64,000 nt of DNA from Agrobacterium vitis (GCF_037039395.1 NZ_CP146245.1:1-64000); one strand, 5' to 3'. Counted from the stretch's first letter, positions 28,760 to 42,520 are shown. Made by a program: numbers and translations. Notes: generated by a model not told the origin, from the sequence alone.

Positions 28760-29072
28760 AGAGGCAGATAATCTTACCAGCGATGGATTAAACTCGCGGC
28801 CAGGTGGCTCATCAAAGGACGGCGCCACTGCCAAATCTTTGGTGATCAACAAGGTGAAGCCTCTGGCTGGCTGGGGACGAATGAAAATTTCCGTCTATAT
28901 CAATGTTTTGGCGCGGGCTCTCCGCCAGAACGCCGAATTGCTTCCGAAGCATGTCTGCTCCAAAGTCCTCATCGCGCCTCTGGCCTTTGCCCCACCTCAA
29001 AAGCCATGCGGGCGGACGCCGAAAAATACTCAACTCTCCTTGGCGTCCACATCGGCATAACTGGGGCAGATC
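28760..29072. other. Stretch between virJ promoter and kup
   Basis: 313 bp with only short frames. No gene or transposase is recognised with confidence. It holds the 3' flank of kup. Confidence 0.3.
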
Positions 29073-30971
29073 TCAAACAATGACTTGCGATCCCAGTTCG
29101 ACCACGCGGTTGGCTGGCAGGCTGAAATAATCTGACGGCATTGCGGCAGCATTTGCAAGTACGATGTAAAGTCGGTCCTGCCAGTAGGGCATACCCGACT
29201 TGGCATCCGGCAGGAGCTTACGGCGACCGAGATAGAAGGAGGTCGACATGATGTCGAACTTCAATCCGGCCTTGCGCAACGTCGCCAGGGCTTGAGACAC
29301 ATTATGCGGTTCCATGAAGCCGAAGAGCAGTTCGACGCGAGAGAAACGCTCGGAAATCTGTTCTATCTTGTAACGGGCGTGGCTCGGTACACGCGGTTTG
29401 CTGATCGTGCGGATCGTCAGGATGACGTTGCGGTCGTGAAGCACGTGGTTGTGCTTGAGATTGTGCAGCAAGGCGGCGGGGGCGGACTCCGGATCGCCGG
29501 TCAGGAAGATCGCGGTGCCCGTAACCTGGGCCGGCGAATGTTCACCCTTGCGCTCGATCGAGCTAAGGAAGGAGGCAAGCGGAATATCGGCGTGGCGGGT
29601 CTTTTCCATCAGGATCGCCGTGCCGCGACGCCAGGTCCACATGACGACGGTAAAGGCGGTGGCGATCATGATCGGGATATAGCCGCCGTCGTGGATCTTC
29701 AAAAGGTTGGCGCCGAGGAAGATCATTTCGAGCACTACCAGTGGCACGAGCGCGATCACCGCAACCGGGAGCGACCAGTTCCAGCGGGCGCGGACGAATT
29801 CGAAGGCCATGATCGAGGTGACGACCATGGCGCCGGTGACGGAGATGCCGTAGGCGGTCGCCAGTGCGTCCGATGTCTTGAAACTCAGAACCAGGAAGAT
29901 GACGCCGATGAACAGCACGGCATTGACCGAAGGCACGAAGATCTGCCCGGCATTGGTTTCCGAGGTGAACAGGATTTCCATGCGCGGCAGGAAGCCGAGG
30001 TTGATGCCCTGGCGCACCATCGAGAAGGCGCCGGTGATGACAGCCTGGCTGGCGATGATCGTCGCGGCGGTCGCCAGGATGACGACAGGCAGCAGCGCCC
30101 ATTTCGGATACATCAGATAGAAGGGGTCGGACATCGTCCCCGGATTGCCGAGAACGAGCGCGCCCTGCCCGAGATAATTCAGCGTCAGCGACGGGAAAAC
30201 CAGCAGGAACCAGGCCCACTGAATCGGACGACGGCCGAAATGGCCAAGATCGGCATAGAGCGCTTCCGCGCCCGTCACCGTCAGGAACACGGCGCCGAGC
30301 ACGACGACGCCATCGAAGCCCTCATGCAGCAGGAAGCTGACGGCATAATAGGGATTGAAGGCGGCCAGAATGCCGTAGTCGTCCGAGATATGAGAAATGC
30401 CGGCAGCGGCCGTGACGAGGAACCAGATGGCGGTGATCGGGCCGAAGAACTTCGCGACGGCGCCGGTGCCACGTGATTGCACGACGAAGAGCAGCGCCAG
30501 GATCACCACCGAGATCGGCACGATATAGCCCGCGAGGCGGGGTGCGACGAGCTTCAGACCCTCGACGGCCGACAACACGGATAGAGCCGGGGTGATCATC
30601 GCATCCCCGAGGAAGAGGGAGGCACCGATCAGGCCGAGCAGCATCAGGATGGCGGTATGGCCGTTGGCGGTCTTCATCAGCAGGGCAAGTAGCGACAGCG
30701 TGCCGCCCTCGCCGTCGTTGTCCGCGCGCAGCAGGAAGAGCACATATTTGATGGTGACGATGATCGTCAGCGCCCAAATCATCAGCGAGATCAGGCTGAT
30801 GATCTCGAAACGGGTGGCGCCGTCATGGACCACCGGCTTCAGCGCTTCGCGAAAGGCATAGAGCGGGCTGGTGCCGATATCGCCGTAGACGACACCGACA
30901 GAACCCAGCGCAAGACAGAACCGCTTTCGCGGCGTCATGTGGCGTTCGTTCAGATGGCTCTCTTCGGACAT
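29073..30971 (-). CDS. kup: Kup low-affinity potassium transporter
   Basis: A 632-residue Kup/Trk-D K+/H+ symporter. The N-terminus carries the family signature [20 protein letters not shown] (about residues 21-40). About twelve hydrophobic segments cover residues 20-440, and a soluble tail of about 190 residues follows. Length matches rhizobial Kup. It takes up potassium across the inner membrane and may respond to the acidic, osmotically variable wound site; its part in virulence is not established. It is a high-GC, chromosomal-looking gene in a lower-GC segment, suggesting capture from a chromosome. The frame is complete. Confidence 0.95.
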   Translation of the reverse strand: MSEESHLNERHMTPRKRFCLALGSVGVVYGDIGTSPLYAFREALKPVVHDGATRFEIISLISLMIWALTIIVTIKYVLFLLRADNDGEGGTLSLLALLMKTANGHTAILMLLGLIGASLFLGDAMITPALSVLSAVEGLKLVAPRLAGYIVPISVVILALLFVVQSRGTGAVAKFFGPITAIWFLVTAAAGISHISDDYGILAAFNPYYAVSFLLHEGFDGVVVLGAVFLTVTGAEALYADLGHFGRRPIQWAWFLLVFPSLTLNYLGQGALVLGNPGTMSDPFYLMYPKWALLPVVILATAATIIASQAVITGAFSMVRQGINLGFLPRMEILFTSETNAGQIFVPSVNAVLFIGVIFLVLSFKTSDALATAYGISVTGAMVVTSIMAFEFVRARWNWSLPVAVIALVPLVVLEMIFLGANLLKIHDGGYIPIMIATAFTVVMWTWRRGTAILMEKTRHADIPLASFLSSIERKGEHSPAQVTGTAIFLTGDPESAPAALLHNLKHNHVLHDRNVILTIRTISKPRVPSHARYKIEQISERFSRVELLFGFMEPHNVSQALATLRKAGLKFDIMSTSFYLGRRKLLPDAKSGMPYWQDRLYIVLANAAAMPSDYFSLPANRVVELGSQVIV

Positions 30972-33535
<2,564 letters not shown>

Positions 33536-33774
33536 AACCGGGGCCTCGTGGCGCCGATCGTCGTGGAGGTGAGGAAGACAGCATCTAAGCGCCGCCGCCT
33601 ATAGTCTCGCATGGACAGCTTGGTTTCTGCTTGTTTGGCTGGAATTTTCTTCCGTGCGGCAATTCGTATCACGGATGTAAGAATGATAAGTAATTCCGGG
33701 GTGAGATCATCGGGTGACGCTAATCCCTCGACATCCGCATAATCGGGTCGGCTGTTGCAAAGAGAGGTAACTAA

Positions 33775-36285
33775 ATGACTTGGGATCGTTTGTTACCTTC
33801 CCGGAAGGTTCTGCTCGCTATCAATTCCTGGTACGTTTTAGCATTGGTAGTTGCGGCTATATCTTTTGCGGTTCTGGCCATTGGACCCTGGAAAAATGAA
33901 AAAAGCAGTGAAGCGATTCTAACTGAGTTGCAGTCAATCGACGTCGATTGTGCGCTGCTCCAGCGGAACGTGTTGCGTGCTCACGCCGGCCTTCTTCGGA
34001 ATTACCGTCCTCTTATCGTTCCTCTGGGGCGAGTGCGCTCGAGCATCGCAAATCTACAGCAGCTTTTTAAGAAGGCGCGTCTTGAAGATGTAGGGGAACT
34101 CTCCGAACTGCTTGCGCGACTGAAGTCCTCGATAAACACGACCGACGCGGCGGTTGCATCGTTCGGGGCGCAAAATGTGGTGTTCGAGGATTCATTGGCG
34201 ACCTTTAATCAGTCAATAAGCTCGCTTCTGAGAACCTCGGATAGCCGAGATTTGAACGCAGCGAAGGTGCCTGAGCTGGGCTATTTAATGCTGCAGTTTT
34301 CGTTTCGACCAAACACCGAGCTCGCACTACAGATCACTCAAAGTCTAGACCAGCTTCAGATGTCGACGAACGCGGATAAGGTCGCTATTCAGGAGGTCGT
34401 CCGTAATGGAAGGGTTATCCTAGGCGTACTGCCGAGGTTGAATGAAACTGTAAAGCTGGTTCAGGCCTCTGGAACGTTCGAGAATACGAAGAAGTTGCAG
34501 CGGGCATACCTGGAAGCTGACAGCTTGGCCAGAGTGGTTGAGCAACGGGTACGAACGTTTCTCGGTGCTGTTTCAGTATTCTTCTGCTTTGGGATAGTAA
34601 TTCTGGTTCACAAATTGCGTCGACGAACCGACAGGTTGGCGAGACGCCTGGATTTTGAAGAAGTTATCAAGAAAATTGGGGTTTGCTTCGAAGATTCTAC
34701 AGAAACAAAGCAGTCACTGAAATCCTCAGCGGAAGCCGCACTGGGAACTATTGAGAATTTTTTTGAAGCTAACCAGTGTGTGCTAGGGTTAGTGAACGTT
34801 ACTGAAAACGAAATTGCCGAGACGTTTTCCGCAAGCGCGCCTCCGCCGAGCTGGAACGAGCGGCGGATCCGGAAAATTGTTTCTCTGGTCCAGGCCGACG
34901 AGCACGGATCGATCTTTCGAGACTATCCTGCCCGAAAGGCAAGTTGCTTTAATGAAGACGCCCCTGGCCGGTGGGCGTTGGTTGCGTTCAAGGTGTCCGA
35001 TCGACTAGTTGCTGTTTTCGGCCTTAGGTTCGATCGAGACCCCGTGCAGCCAGCGTCAAGTGAAGTTCAACTTATGGAACTTGCCGCTGGCTGTGTCAGC
35101 CATTATGTGGTCATTCGGTGCAAGCAAACCCAGCGAGACATTCTTGAGCGTCGTTTGAAACATGCGGAACGGCTTGAAGCCGTTGGGACACTTGCAGGAG
35201 GCATAGCGCACGAATTCAACAACATTCTTGGGGTAATTCTCGGCTACGCCGAAATGGCACAAAACATTCTACACCGCCGCACTTACGCTCGACACTACAT
35301 CGATCGCATCAATGCTGAAAGCAATCGAGCGAGACTGATTATTGATCAGATTCTTGCGCTTAGCCGGCGACGTGAACGGACAGCAAGGCCGTTCAACCTG
35401 TCGGCGTTGGTGAGGGAGATTGCACCTTCGTTACGTGTTGCGCTGCCTTCAGAGGTGGAGGTCGATTTCAATATTCAAAGCGCTCAGATGATTGTCGAAG
35501 GAAATCCGCTCGAAATTGAGCAGATACTGATGAACCTGTGTAAGAACGCCGCAGAGGCTTGTATAGGCTCCGGGCGTATCGAGGTCAGCGTCTATAGATC
35601 GTTTGTATGGAAGCATAAGGTACTTGCGAACGGCACGATACCCGCTGGCGATTACATCCTTCTTTCAGTTGAGGATAACGGTGGAGGCATAGGCGAAGCC
35701 GCATTGCCACATATTTTTGAGCCTTTTTTTACCACGCGCGCGCAATGCGGCGGCACTGGGCTGGGGCTCTCCACCGTGCACGGCCACGTCAGCGCAATGG
35801 CGGGTTTTGTCGATGTGATCTCAACTGTTGGCAGAGGTACGCGCTTCGACATTTATCTGCCAACTTCGGCGAAGAAGCCAGTGAATTCAGAGAGTTTTTT
35901 TGGACCTGAAAAAATACCGCTCGGTAGCGGAGAGATTGTCGCTGTGGTTGAACCCGATCCGGTGACGCTTGAAAGGTATGAGGAAACGATCGCGGCGCTC
36001 GGTTATGAGCCAGTCGGCTTTAACACGTTCAAAGGGCTGACTGACTGGGTTTTGGCAGGCAAAGAGGCAGATATTGTTCTGATTGATCATTCATCGTTTC
36101 TCGATGGAGAACGTGTAGGCTCCTGGGTCGCGACACTAGAAAAAGTGCCGATCATCATGATCGGGCAGCATCAAAAAAACGTTTCAATTTCGGCGGACGG
36201 CGAGGCATCTAACCACTTTTTGCAAAAACCGGTGTCATCCAAGGCTCTCGCCTATGTGGTTCGCGCGAATATCAGAACGGAATAA
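33775..36285 (+). CDS. virA: VirA phenolic-sensing hybrid histidine kinase
   Basis: An 836-residue membrane kinase of the VirA type. Transmembrane segments lie at about residues 15-40 and 262-282, enclosing the periplasmic domain that works with the sugar-binding ChvE. Then come a linker domain (about 285-470), the kinase core with His479 in [12 protein letters not shown], the N-box [10 protein letters not shown] and the glycine boxes DNGGGIG and [14 protein letters not shown]-terminal receiver domain (about 710-836) has Asp771 in IVLIDHSSF. It phosphorylates VirG. The start follows agagaggtaacta. The sequence is clearly divergent from the common octopine form at the N-terminus, as expected of limited-host-range types. 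Confidence 0.96.
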   Translation: MTWDRLLPSRKVLLAINSWYVLALVVAAISFAVLAIGPWKNEKSSEAILTELQSIDVDCALLQRNVLRAHAGLLRNYRPLIVPLGRVRSSIANLQQLFKKARLEDVGELSELLARLKSSINTTDAAVASFGAQNVVFEDSLATFNQSISSLLRTSDSRDLNAAKVPELGYLMLQFSFRPNTELALQITQSLDQLQMSTNADKVAIQEVVRNGRVILGVLPRLNETVKLVQASGTFENTKKLQRAYLEADSLARVVEQRVRTFLGAVSVFFCFGIVILVHKLRRRTDRLARRLDFEEVIKKIGVCFEDSTETKQSLKSSAEAALGTIENFFEANQCVLGLVNVTENEIAETFSASAPPPSWNERRIRKIVSLVQADEHGSIFRDYPARKASCFNEDAPGRWALVAFKVSDRLVAVFGLRFDRDPVQPASSEVQLMELAAGCVSHYVVIRCKQTQRDILERRLKHAERLEAVGTLAGGIAHEFNNILGVILGYAEMAQNILHRRTYARHYIDRINAESNRARLIIDQILALSRRRERTARPFNLSALVREIAPSLRVALPSEVEVDFNIQSAQMIVEGNPLEIEQILMNLCKNAAEACIGSGRIEVSVYRSFVWKHKVLANGTIPAGDYILLSVEDNGGGIGEAALPHIFEPFFTTRAQCGGTGLGLSTVHGHVSAMAGFVDVISTVGRGTRFDIYLPTSAKKPVNSESFFGPEKIPLGSGEIVAVVEPDPVTLERYEETIAALGYEPVGFNTFKGLTDWVLAGKEADIVLIDHSSFLDGERVGSWVATLEKVPIIMIGQHQKNVSISADGEASNHFLQKPVSSKALAYVVRANIRTE

Positions 36286-36888
36286 ATGGACAGATTAAGG
36301 ATGGGGTCGGCATAATTCGGGTAGAGATGCAACGCAATAAAGCTTTCAATGACGCACGAACTGGGTGGGATTCCGGATGACCCGAGATCTCCTGCGCTAC
36401 GGCAGCGAGATGCCTCCAATGGCGTTGCTGAGACACTCAGGGGACAGCATTGTTGAATAGGCCGACTCGATCAATCTGCTGGTCGTGATTACTCGAATGA
36501 TCCCGTATGCGCATTTATATGATCTGTTTTGACTGCACCGCCGTGACAGCCCCGCGAGATTTGTGACGTTTCTCGGTCAACGTCGGTTAAAACTCAAAAC
36601 AAAGAGAAATGTGCTTCTCCGCAGCGGAACCAAAGAAGGCACGATTCGACAGCAATACCTGCCCCACGCAAACAATCCGCCCGACCGTCTCTTTTAGGTG
36701 AAATTGGCTCGTACTCAGCTCGGCCAACCAAACAAGCATCCATCAACGACGTCATTTGCTTCAAATGAAATCAATAACGAAAACATTAAAACCCAAGAGT
36801 AACAGATCCTTCCCATAGTCGCGATCGTTAGCGGTCACGTCATCTTGAGACTGCAGCGAAGATCAGTGCGAGACGTAGGAGATATAGA
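36286..36888 (+). promoter_or_regulatory. virB promoter region with vir box
   Basis: 603 bp between virA and virB1 with no gene. At 36760-36771 ttcaaatgaaat matches the VirG consensus in 11 of 12 positions, 118 bp before virB1. virJ, which is located here on some octopine plasmids, is absent from this place. Confidence 0.65.
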
Positions 36889-37596
36889 ATGCTGAAGGCG
36901 GCAGGATCTTTCGGGATCATTTTTCTAATGGTCCAGCCAAGCGAGGCCGCGCCGCTCTCTCCGGCCGATTTCAGTCAGCTTGCTCGCGAATGCGCCCCTT
37001 CGGTTGCTCCATCTACGCTTGCAGCGATTGCCAAAGTCGAAAGCCGATCCGATCCACTCGTGCTTCATGACAATACTACCGATGAAACTCTTCACTGGAC
37101 TGATCAGGCGGATGCCAGGCGAAGTGTGGAAGATCGTCTCGTAGCAGGGCATTCAATCGATGTCGGCCTTATGCAGGTGAACTCGAGCAATTTCGCGATG
37201 CTGGGTTTGACGTCTAGCAATGCATTCGAGCCCTGTGCGTCTCTATCAGCCGCGGCGCGACTGCTTGTACGGCACTTTACGGGCGGGAACACGGCGCAAG
37301 AAGAACAGCTCGCGCTTCGGCGAGCAATCTCGGCGTACAATACCGGCAATCTCAAGCGCGGCTTCACGAACGGATATGTGCGAAGGGTCGAGTTGGCGGC
37401 TCAGCAACTCGTGCCTCCACTGGCTCAGTCGGCGAAAAATCAAGATCATGATGAGCAGAGCCCAGAAGAACCGTGGAATGTCTGGCGTTCTTACGACAAC
37501 ACCCGCTCAGCAGGTGGGGCAGGCGGTTCATCTGGTTCGCCAGAGCCGCAGGAGCCGAATGAACACAGAACTCCGGAAGACGATCAAGTTTTTTGA
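36889..37596 (+). CDS. virB1: VirB1 lytic transglycosylase
   Basis: A 235-residue secreted protein with an SLT-type lytic transglycosylase domain. A signal peptide (about residues 1-23) is followed by the catalytic Glu in AAIAKVESRSDP (about residue 51), then HSIDVGLMQVNSSNFAMLG and ISAYNTGNLKRGF. VirB1 opens the peptidoglycan for channel assembly; its C-terminal fragment VirB1* is secreted. The proline-rich tail after residue 180 is the VirB1* part. First gene of the eleven-gene virB operon. Confidence 0.95.
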   Translation: MLKAAGSFGIIFLMVQPSEAAPLSPADFSQLARECAPSVAPSTLAAIAKVESRSDPLVLHDNTTDETLHWTDQADARRSVEDRLVAGHSIDVGLMQVNSSNFAMLGLTSSNAFEPCASLSAAARLLVRHFTGGNTAQEEQLALRRAISAYNTGNLKRGFTNGYVRRVELAAQQLVPPLAQSAKNQDHDEQSPEEPWNVWRSYDNTRSAGGAGGSSGSPEPQEPNEHRTPEDDQVF

Positions 37597-37620
37597 ATTG
37601 AGTAATGGAGATGTACCCTC

Positions 37621-37986
37621 ATGGCATGCTTTGAAAAATACCGCGTGCGTTCGACGTTGCGTTGCCTCAGGGAGTTGGTTGTGCGCCTGGCGGTTACTTA
37701 CCTGCCGAGCCTCAGCGGCGCGATCGGCTGGAGTTTGCTTTTCTCTGAGCCAGCCGCTGCACAAGCGGCGGGCGGAACCGATCCCGCCACCATGGTCAAC
37801 AATATCTGCACCTTTATTCTTGGTCCGTTTGGTCAATCGCTCGCAGTTCTTGGCATCGTAGCCATCGGCATATCATGGATGTTCGGTCGAGCTTCTCTTG
37901 GTCTCGTAGCTGGCGTCGTCGGCGGGATCGTTATTATGTTTGGAGCCAGCTTTCTCGGCCAAACGCTCACCGGGGGCGGCGGATGA
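37621..37986 (+). CDS. virB2: VirB2 pilin
   Basis: A 121-residue T-pilus pilin precursor. A long signal region (to about residue 47, ending SEPAAAQAA) is followed by the mature, hydrophobic 74-residue pilin with segments around 61-82 and 91-115. Mature VirB2 is cyclised to build the pilus. The stop codon overlaps the virB3 start. Confidence 0.95.
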   Translation: MACFEKYRVRSTLRCLRELVVRLAVTYLPSLSGAIGWSLLFSEPAAAQAAGGTDPATMVNNICTFILGPFGQSLAVLGIVAIGISWMFGRASLGLVAGVVGGIVIMFGASFLGQTLTGGGG

Positions 37987-38309
37987 AGGACCGTCTCGAA
38001 GAAGCCACACTCTATTTAGCGGCGACGAGACCTGCATTGTTCTTTGGCGTGCCGCTTACGCTGGCTGGATTGTTCATGATGTTGGCTGGCTTTCTTATCG
38101 TTATTGTCCAGAATCCGCTCTACGAAATCGTTCTCTTGCCGCTGTGGCTTGGAGCCCGGCTCGTCGTAGAGCGCGACTACAACGCCGCAAGTGTGGTCTT
38201 TCTGTTTCTCCAGACGGCGGGGAGAAGTGTTGACAGCCATACGTGGGGCGGGGCGAGTGTCAGTCCCAACCCAATCAGAGTGCCGCCGCGAGGAAGAGGA
38301 ATGGCGTGA
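37983..38309 (+). CDS. virB3: VirB3 inner-membrane protein
   Basis: A 108-residue protein starting MKDRLEEATLYLAATRPALF with one or two membrane segments (about residues 20-55). VirB3 sits with VirB4 at the inner-membrane face of the channel. ATG 37983 overlaps the virB2 stop; its end overlaps the virB4 start, consistent with coupled translation. Confidence 0.95.
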   Translation: MKDRLEEATLYLAATRPALFFGVPLTLAGLFMMLAGFLIVIVQNPLYEIVLLPLWLGARLVVERDYNAASVVFLFLQTAGRSVDSHTWGGASVSPNPIRVPPRGRGMA

Positions 38310-40678
38310 TGTTCGGAACAAATGGAGCGACCGAGCGATCTGGTGAAATCTACCTGCCTTACATTGGACACCTCAGCGACCATGTCGTCCTTTTGGAGGA
38401 CGGCTCCATCTTGACCATGGCACATATCAGTGGTGTGCCCTTCGAACTGGAGGAGGTTGAAGTCCGAAATGCGCGCTGCCGTGCCTTCAACACGCTCTTT
38501 CGCAATATCGCCGACGACAACGTCTCGGTGTATGCCCATCTTGTCCGTCATAACGATGTGCAGGCACCGCCCCCAAGGCATTTTCGAAGCGGCTTCGCTT
38601 CGAACCTAAGCGAAACGTTCGAGCAACGTGTTCTCGCCGGCAAGCTTTTTCGGAACGACTACTTTCTCACACTCATGGTATATCCTCGCACTGCTCTCGG
38701 CAAAGTGGGAAGTAGGTTCACCAGGCTGTATGGGAAGAACGCTGGCGATCTTGCACATCAGATCCGGCATCTGGAGGACCTTTGGAATGTTGTCGCTGGC
38801 GCGCTTGATGCCTATGGTCTCCGCCGCCTTGGTATCCGAGAAAAAAACGAGGTGCTTTTCACGGAGATTGGTGAGGCCCTCCGGCTGATAATGACTTGTC
38901 GCTTTTCAGCGGTCCCCGTCGTTAGCGGTTCGCTTGGCGCCTCCATCTATACTGATCGAGTCATTTGCGGCAAACGTGCCTTAGAGATTCGAACGCCGAA
39001 AGATCACTACGTCGGATCAATTTTCTCATTCCGTGAATATCCCGCGAAGACGCGGCCTGGTATGCTCAACACGCTACTGTCCTCAAATTTTCCGCTGGTT
39101 TTGAGCCAGAGTTTCTCTTTTCTCACTCGCGCGCAGGCTCACGCCAAGCTCAGTCTTAAGTCAAACCAAATGACCAGCTCCGGTGACAAAGCAGTCACCC
39201 AGATTGGCGAACTCGCGCAAGCAGAGGACTCATTGGCAAGTAGCGAATTCGTGATGGGTTCGCATCATCTCAGTCTTTGCGTCTATGCCGACCATCTCCA
39301 TACTCTTGCTGACCATGGGGCGAGCGCCCGAACAAGCCTGGCGGATGTAGGAGCGGTTATTGTCCAGGAGAGCATTGGAATAGAGGCTGCGTACTGGTCT
39401 CAGCTTCCAGGAAACAGCAGATGGCGTACGCGTCCTGGGGCTATCACCTCGCGCAACTTCGCAGGACTGGTCTCCTTCGAAAATTTCCCAGGCGGGAGGA
39501 CTTCAGGCCATTGGGGTGGTGCCGTTGCACGCTTCCGGACGAACGGCGGGACTCCCTTCGACTATATTCCGCATGAGAACGACGTTGGCATGACGGCAAT
39601 ATTCGGGCCTATCGGTCGAGGAAAAACGACACTTATGACCTTTATCCTGGCGATGCTCGAGCAGAGCATAGCCAATCGCAGTGGCACGCTCGTCTTCTTC
39701 GATAAGGATCGTGGCGGTGAACTGCTGGTGCGCGCTACCGGAGGGACTTATCTCACGCTGCCTAGAGGTGTGCCAAGCGGCCTTGCACCTTTGCGCGGCC
39801 TGGAGAATACAGCATCGGCGCGCGATTTCCTCCGCGAGTGGATCGTGGCGCTGATTGAGAGCGACGGCAGGGGCGGAATTTCACCGGAAGAAAATCGCCG
39901 GTTAGAGCGCGGTATCCAACGGCAGTTATCGTTTGAGCCGAACATGCGGTCGCTTGTGGGCCTACGAGAATTCTTGTTGCACGGGCCGTCTGAAGGTGCA
40001 GGAGCCAGATTGCAGCGGTGGTGCCGGGGGAATGCGCTTGGCTGGGCGTTTGACGGCGAGTCTGATGAAGTGAAGCTAGATCCTTCGATTACGGGCTTCG
40101 ATATGACTCACCTCCTTGAATATGAGGAGGTATGCGCGCCAGCCGCGGCATACCTTTTGCATCGAATAGGCGCCATGGTTGATGGCCGGCGGTTCGTTAT
40201 GAGCTGCGACGAGTTTCGCGCCTACCTGCTGAACTCGAAATTCGCAGCAGTCGTCGACAAGTTCCTGCTGACTGTTCGTAAGAATAACGGAATGCTAATT
40301 CTCGCGACACAGCAACCTGAGCACGTGCTTGATTCCCCGTTGGGCGCCAGCCTCGTCGCACAGTGCATGACAAAGATCTTCTATCCATCACCCACGGCCG
40401 ACCGGTCCGCCTATATAGACGGGTTGAAGTGCACAGAGCGAGAATTTCAAGCTATCCGCGAGGACATGGCAGTCGGCAGTCGCAAGTTCCTGCTTAAGCG
40501 CGAGAGCGGAAGTGTCGTTTGCGAATTTGATCTTCGCGACATGCCCGAATACGTTGCTGTGCTGTCCGGGCGGGCCAATACGGTGCGTTTGGCGGAACAG
40601 TTGCGCGAGACCTATGGAGGGGATCCCTCTGCCTGGCTCGAAAAATTCATGACGCGCTACCATGAAGCACAGGATTGA
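38309..40678 (+). CDS. virB4: VirB4 channel ATPase
   Basis: A 789-residue ATPase, exactly the usual VirB4 length. Walker A GPIGRGKTTLM is at about residue 434 and Walker B near VMSCDEFRAYL at about 632, with the downstream ILATQQPEHVL. The N-terminal half mediates membrane contacts and VirB3/VirB8 binding. VirB4 energises pilus assembly and substrate passage. ATG 38309 overlaps the virB3 end; an in-frame start at 38243 would lie inside virB3 and is rejected. Confidence 0.97.
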   Translation: MFGTNGATERSGEIYLPYIGHLSDHVVLLEDGSILTMAHISGVPFELEEVEVRNARCRAFNTLFRNIADDNVSVYAHLVRHNDVQAPPPRHFRSGFASNLSETFEQRVLAGKLFRNDYFLTLMVYPRTALGKVGSRFTRLYGKNAGDLAHQIRHLEDLWNVVAGALDAYGLRRLGIREKNEVLFTEIGEALRLIMTCRFSAVPVVSGSLGASIYTDRVICGKRALEIRTPKDHYVGSIFSFREYPAKTRPGMLNTLLSSNFPLVLSQSFSFLTRAQAHAKLSLKSNQMTSSGDKAVTQIGELAQAEDSLASSEFVMGSHHLSLCVYADHLHTLADHGASARTSLADVGAVIVQESIGIEAAYWSQLPGNSRWRTRPGAITSRNFAGLVSFENFPGGRTSGHWGGAVARFRTNGGTPFDYIPHENDVGMTAIFGPIGRGKTTLMTFILAMLEQSIANRSGTLVFFDKDRGGELLVRATGGTYLTLPRGVPSGLAPLRGLENTASARDFLREWIVALIESDGRGGISPEENRRLERGIQRQLSFEPNMRSLVGLREFLLHGPSEGAGARLQRWCRGNALGWAFDGESDEVKLDPSITGFDMTHLLEYEEVCAPAAAYLLHRIGAMVDGRRFVMSCDEFRAYLLNSKFAAVVDKFLLTVRKNNGMLILATQQPEHVLDSPLGASLVAQCMTKIFYPSPTADRSAYIDGLKCTEREFQAIREDMAVGSRKFLLKRESGSVVCEFDLRDMPEYVAVLSGRANTVRLAEQLRETYGGDPSAWLEKFMTRYHEAQD

Positions 40679-40694
40679 TCTGGAGATCGAAGTC

Positions 40695-41363
40695 ATGAAA
40701 ACCACGAAGCTTGCAATAAACGCACTATTCATATGCCTGCTTCTGTCGGGGACCGCCAGAGCACAGTTTGTTGTCAGTGATCCTCCGACGGAGGCCGAAA
40801 CGCTGACAACGGCCATCAATACCGCGGCGAACCTCGAACAGTTGATCACGATGGTGACAATGTTGACATCGTCGTTTGGCGTCACCGGCCTGTTGTCCGC
40901 GCTCGATCAGAAGAACCAATATCCTTCTCCCAATCAACTCGACAGGGAAATGTTTTCGCCCCAGATGCCCGCTTCGACAACGGCGCGTGCGATCACCTTG
41001 GATGCCGACCGGGCAGTCGTGGGTAACGACGCTGAAGGAAGTCTCCTGCGCGAACAGATTGCGGGCGCTGCAAATGCTGCCGGTGTCGCTGCTGATAATT
41101 TGGATGCAATGGACAAGCGCCTTACGGCAAATTCTGAGACAGCGACCCAGCTCTCCCGTTCACGCAACATTATGCAGGCAACTGTCACCAACGGGTTGCT
41201 TCTCAAACAGATCCACGATGCAATTATCCAAAACATTCAGGCAACCAGCCTGTTGACGATGACCACAGCACAGGCAGGCCTGCACGAAGCTGAAGAGGCG
41301 GTGGCCCAACGAAAGGAACACCAGGCAACTGCGCTCATGTTTGGCGCGGCTTCGCTTCATTGA
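40695..41363 (+). CDS. virB5: VirB5 minor pilin
   Basis: A 222-residue secreted protein with signal peptide (MKTTKLAINALFICLLLSGT, cleavage after ARA). It has the long helices of VirB5 (around residues 100-190) and sits at the pilus tip, where it affects host contact. ATG 40695 is chosen since the codons from 40662 lie in virB4's end and precede no ribosome site. Confidence 0.95.
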   Translation: MKTTKLAINALFICLLLSGTARAQFVVSDPPTEAETLTTAINTAANLEQLITMVTMLTSSFGVTGLLSALDQKNQYPSPNQLDREMFSPQMPASTTARAITLDADRAVVGNDAEGSLLREQIAGAANAAGVAADNLDAMDKRLTANSETATQLSRSRNIMQATVTNGLLLKQIHDAIIQNIQATSLLTMTTAQAGLHEAEEAVAQRKEHQATALMFGAASLH

Positions 41364-41437
41364 GCCCCTTGCTCCTCGTCCAGAAGCAGAGCCGACCTTT
41401 CCTACAGAAATCTAAGGCTGAATCCAGGTAAGGGCAA

Positions 41438-42325
41438 ATGAATTTTAGCATTCCAGCGCCTTTCACGGCGATACACACGATTTTCGATCTCGCCTTTACA
41501 GTCGGACTGGACACTTTGCTTGGGGATATTCAACGGGCAGTGAGCGCACCTCTCGTGGCTTGCGTGACACTGTGGATCATAGTCCAGGGCATCCTTGTAA
41601 TGCGTGGAGAGATGGAGGCACGCAGCGGCATTACTCGGGTTATCATGGTATCGATCGTCGGTGCCCTTGTCGTTGGGCAAGCAGACTATCATGATTACAT
41701 CGCCTCGGTTTTCGAGGATACGATTCCAAACTTCATTCGGCGGTTCAGTGTCAGTGGTCTTCCTTTGGAGACCATCCCCGCCCAACTCGACACGATGTTC
41801 TCGCTAACACAGGTAGCCTTCCAGAAGATTGCTTCTGAGATCGGGCCGATGAACGACCAAGATATCCTCGCCTTTCAAGGCGCACAATGGATCTTCTACG
41901 GAACGCTTTGGACGGCGTTTGGAATTTACGATGCAGTCGGAATTCTCACCAAGGTGCTGCTGGCGATCGGCCCATTGTTCCTGGTGGGCTATCTCTTCGA
42001 TCGCACCAGAGATATGGCAGCGAAATGGATCGGCCAACTTGTCACCTACGGGATACTTCTTCTTCTACTGAACATAGTGGCGACTATTGTGATTCTGACG
42101 GAAGCGACCGCGCTCGCAGTAATGTTGGGAGTGGTCACTTCTGCCGGCACGACCGCCGCCAAGATAATCGGCCTTTACGAGATCGATATGTTCTTCCTGA
42201 CGGGAGATGCTCTGATCGTCGCACTTCCGGCAATCGCTGGAAATATTGGAGGTAGCTACTGGAGCGGTGCGACGCAAGCTGCAGGTAGCCTAAATCGCCA
42301 TTTCGCCCGGGTAGTCCGCCGTTAG
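41438..42325 (+). CDS. virB6: VirB6 polytopic membrane channel protein
   Basis: A 295-residue inner-membrane protein with about five to seven hydrophobic segments (residues 20-60, 70-85, 150-290). A large periplasmic loop lies between. It contacts the T-strand during transfer, the central loop being important. Length agrees with the family. The 74-bp gap to virB5 contains no other gene. Confidence 0.95.
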   Translation: MNFSIPAPFTAIHTIFDLAFTVGLDTLLGDIQRAVSAPLVACVTLWIIVQGILVMRGEMEARSGITRVIMVSIVGALVVGQADYHDYIASVFEDTIPNFIRRFSVSGLPLETIPAQLDTMFSLTQVAFQKIASEIGPMNDQDILAFQGAQWIFYGTLWTAFGIYDAVGILTKVLLAIGPLFLVGYLFDRTRDMAAKWIGQLVTYGILLLLLNIVATIVILTEATALAVMLGVVTSAGTTAAKIIGLYEIDMFFLTGDALIVALPAIAGNIGGSYWSGATQAAGSLNRHFARVVRR

Positions 42326-42352
42326 CTTAAGCCCCATGAATGGAGGAATCCT

Positions 42353-42520
42353 ATGAGATATTGTCTGCTCTTTCTGATCCTCGGCCTGGCGTCTTGTCAA
42401 TCACATGACCAGTTGGCGAGCCCCAAGGGGCCCATATTCCCGCTGAACGTCGGGCGATGGCAGCCTGCTCAGCCGGACCTTCAGCCTGGAAACGCGGGAG
42501 GAGCAAATGAAGGACCCTGA
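42353..42520 (+). CDS. virB7: VirB7 outer-membrane lipoprotein
   Basis: A 55-residue lipoprotein. The signal peptide ends in the lipobox LASC, with the lipidated Cys15. A second Cys for the disulfide to VirB9 would be expected near residue 24; none is evident in the mature sequence here (SHDQLASPKGPIFPLNVGRW). The virB8 start lies inside the end of this gene. VirB7 stabilises VirB9 in the outer-membrane core complex. Confidence 0.92.
   Translation: MRYCLLFLILGLASCQSHDQLASPKGPIFPLNVGRWQPAQPDLQPGNAGGANEGP

Noticed and set aside
29292..30476. 394-codon plus-strand frame opposite kup
   Set aside because: It is the antisense shadow of a well-conserved transporter; composition is low in hydrophobic residues and shows no family features.
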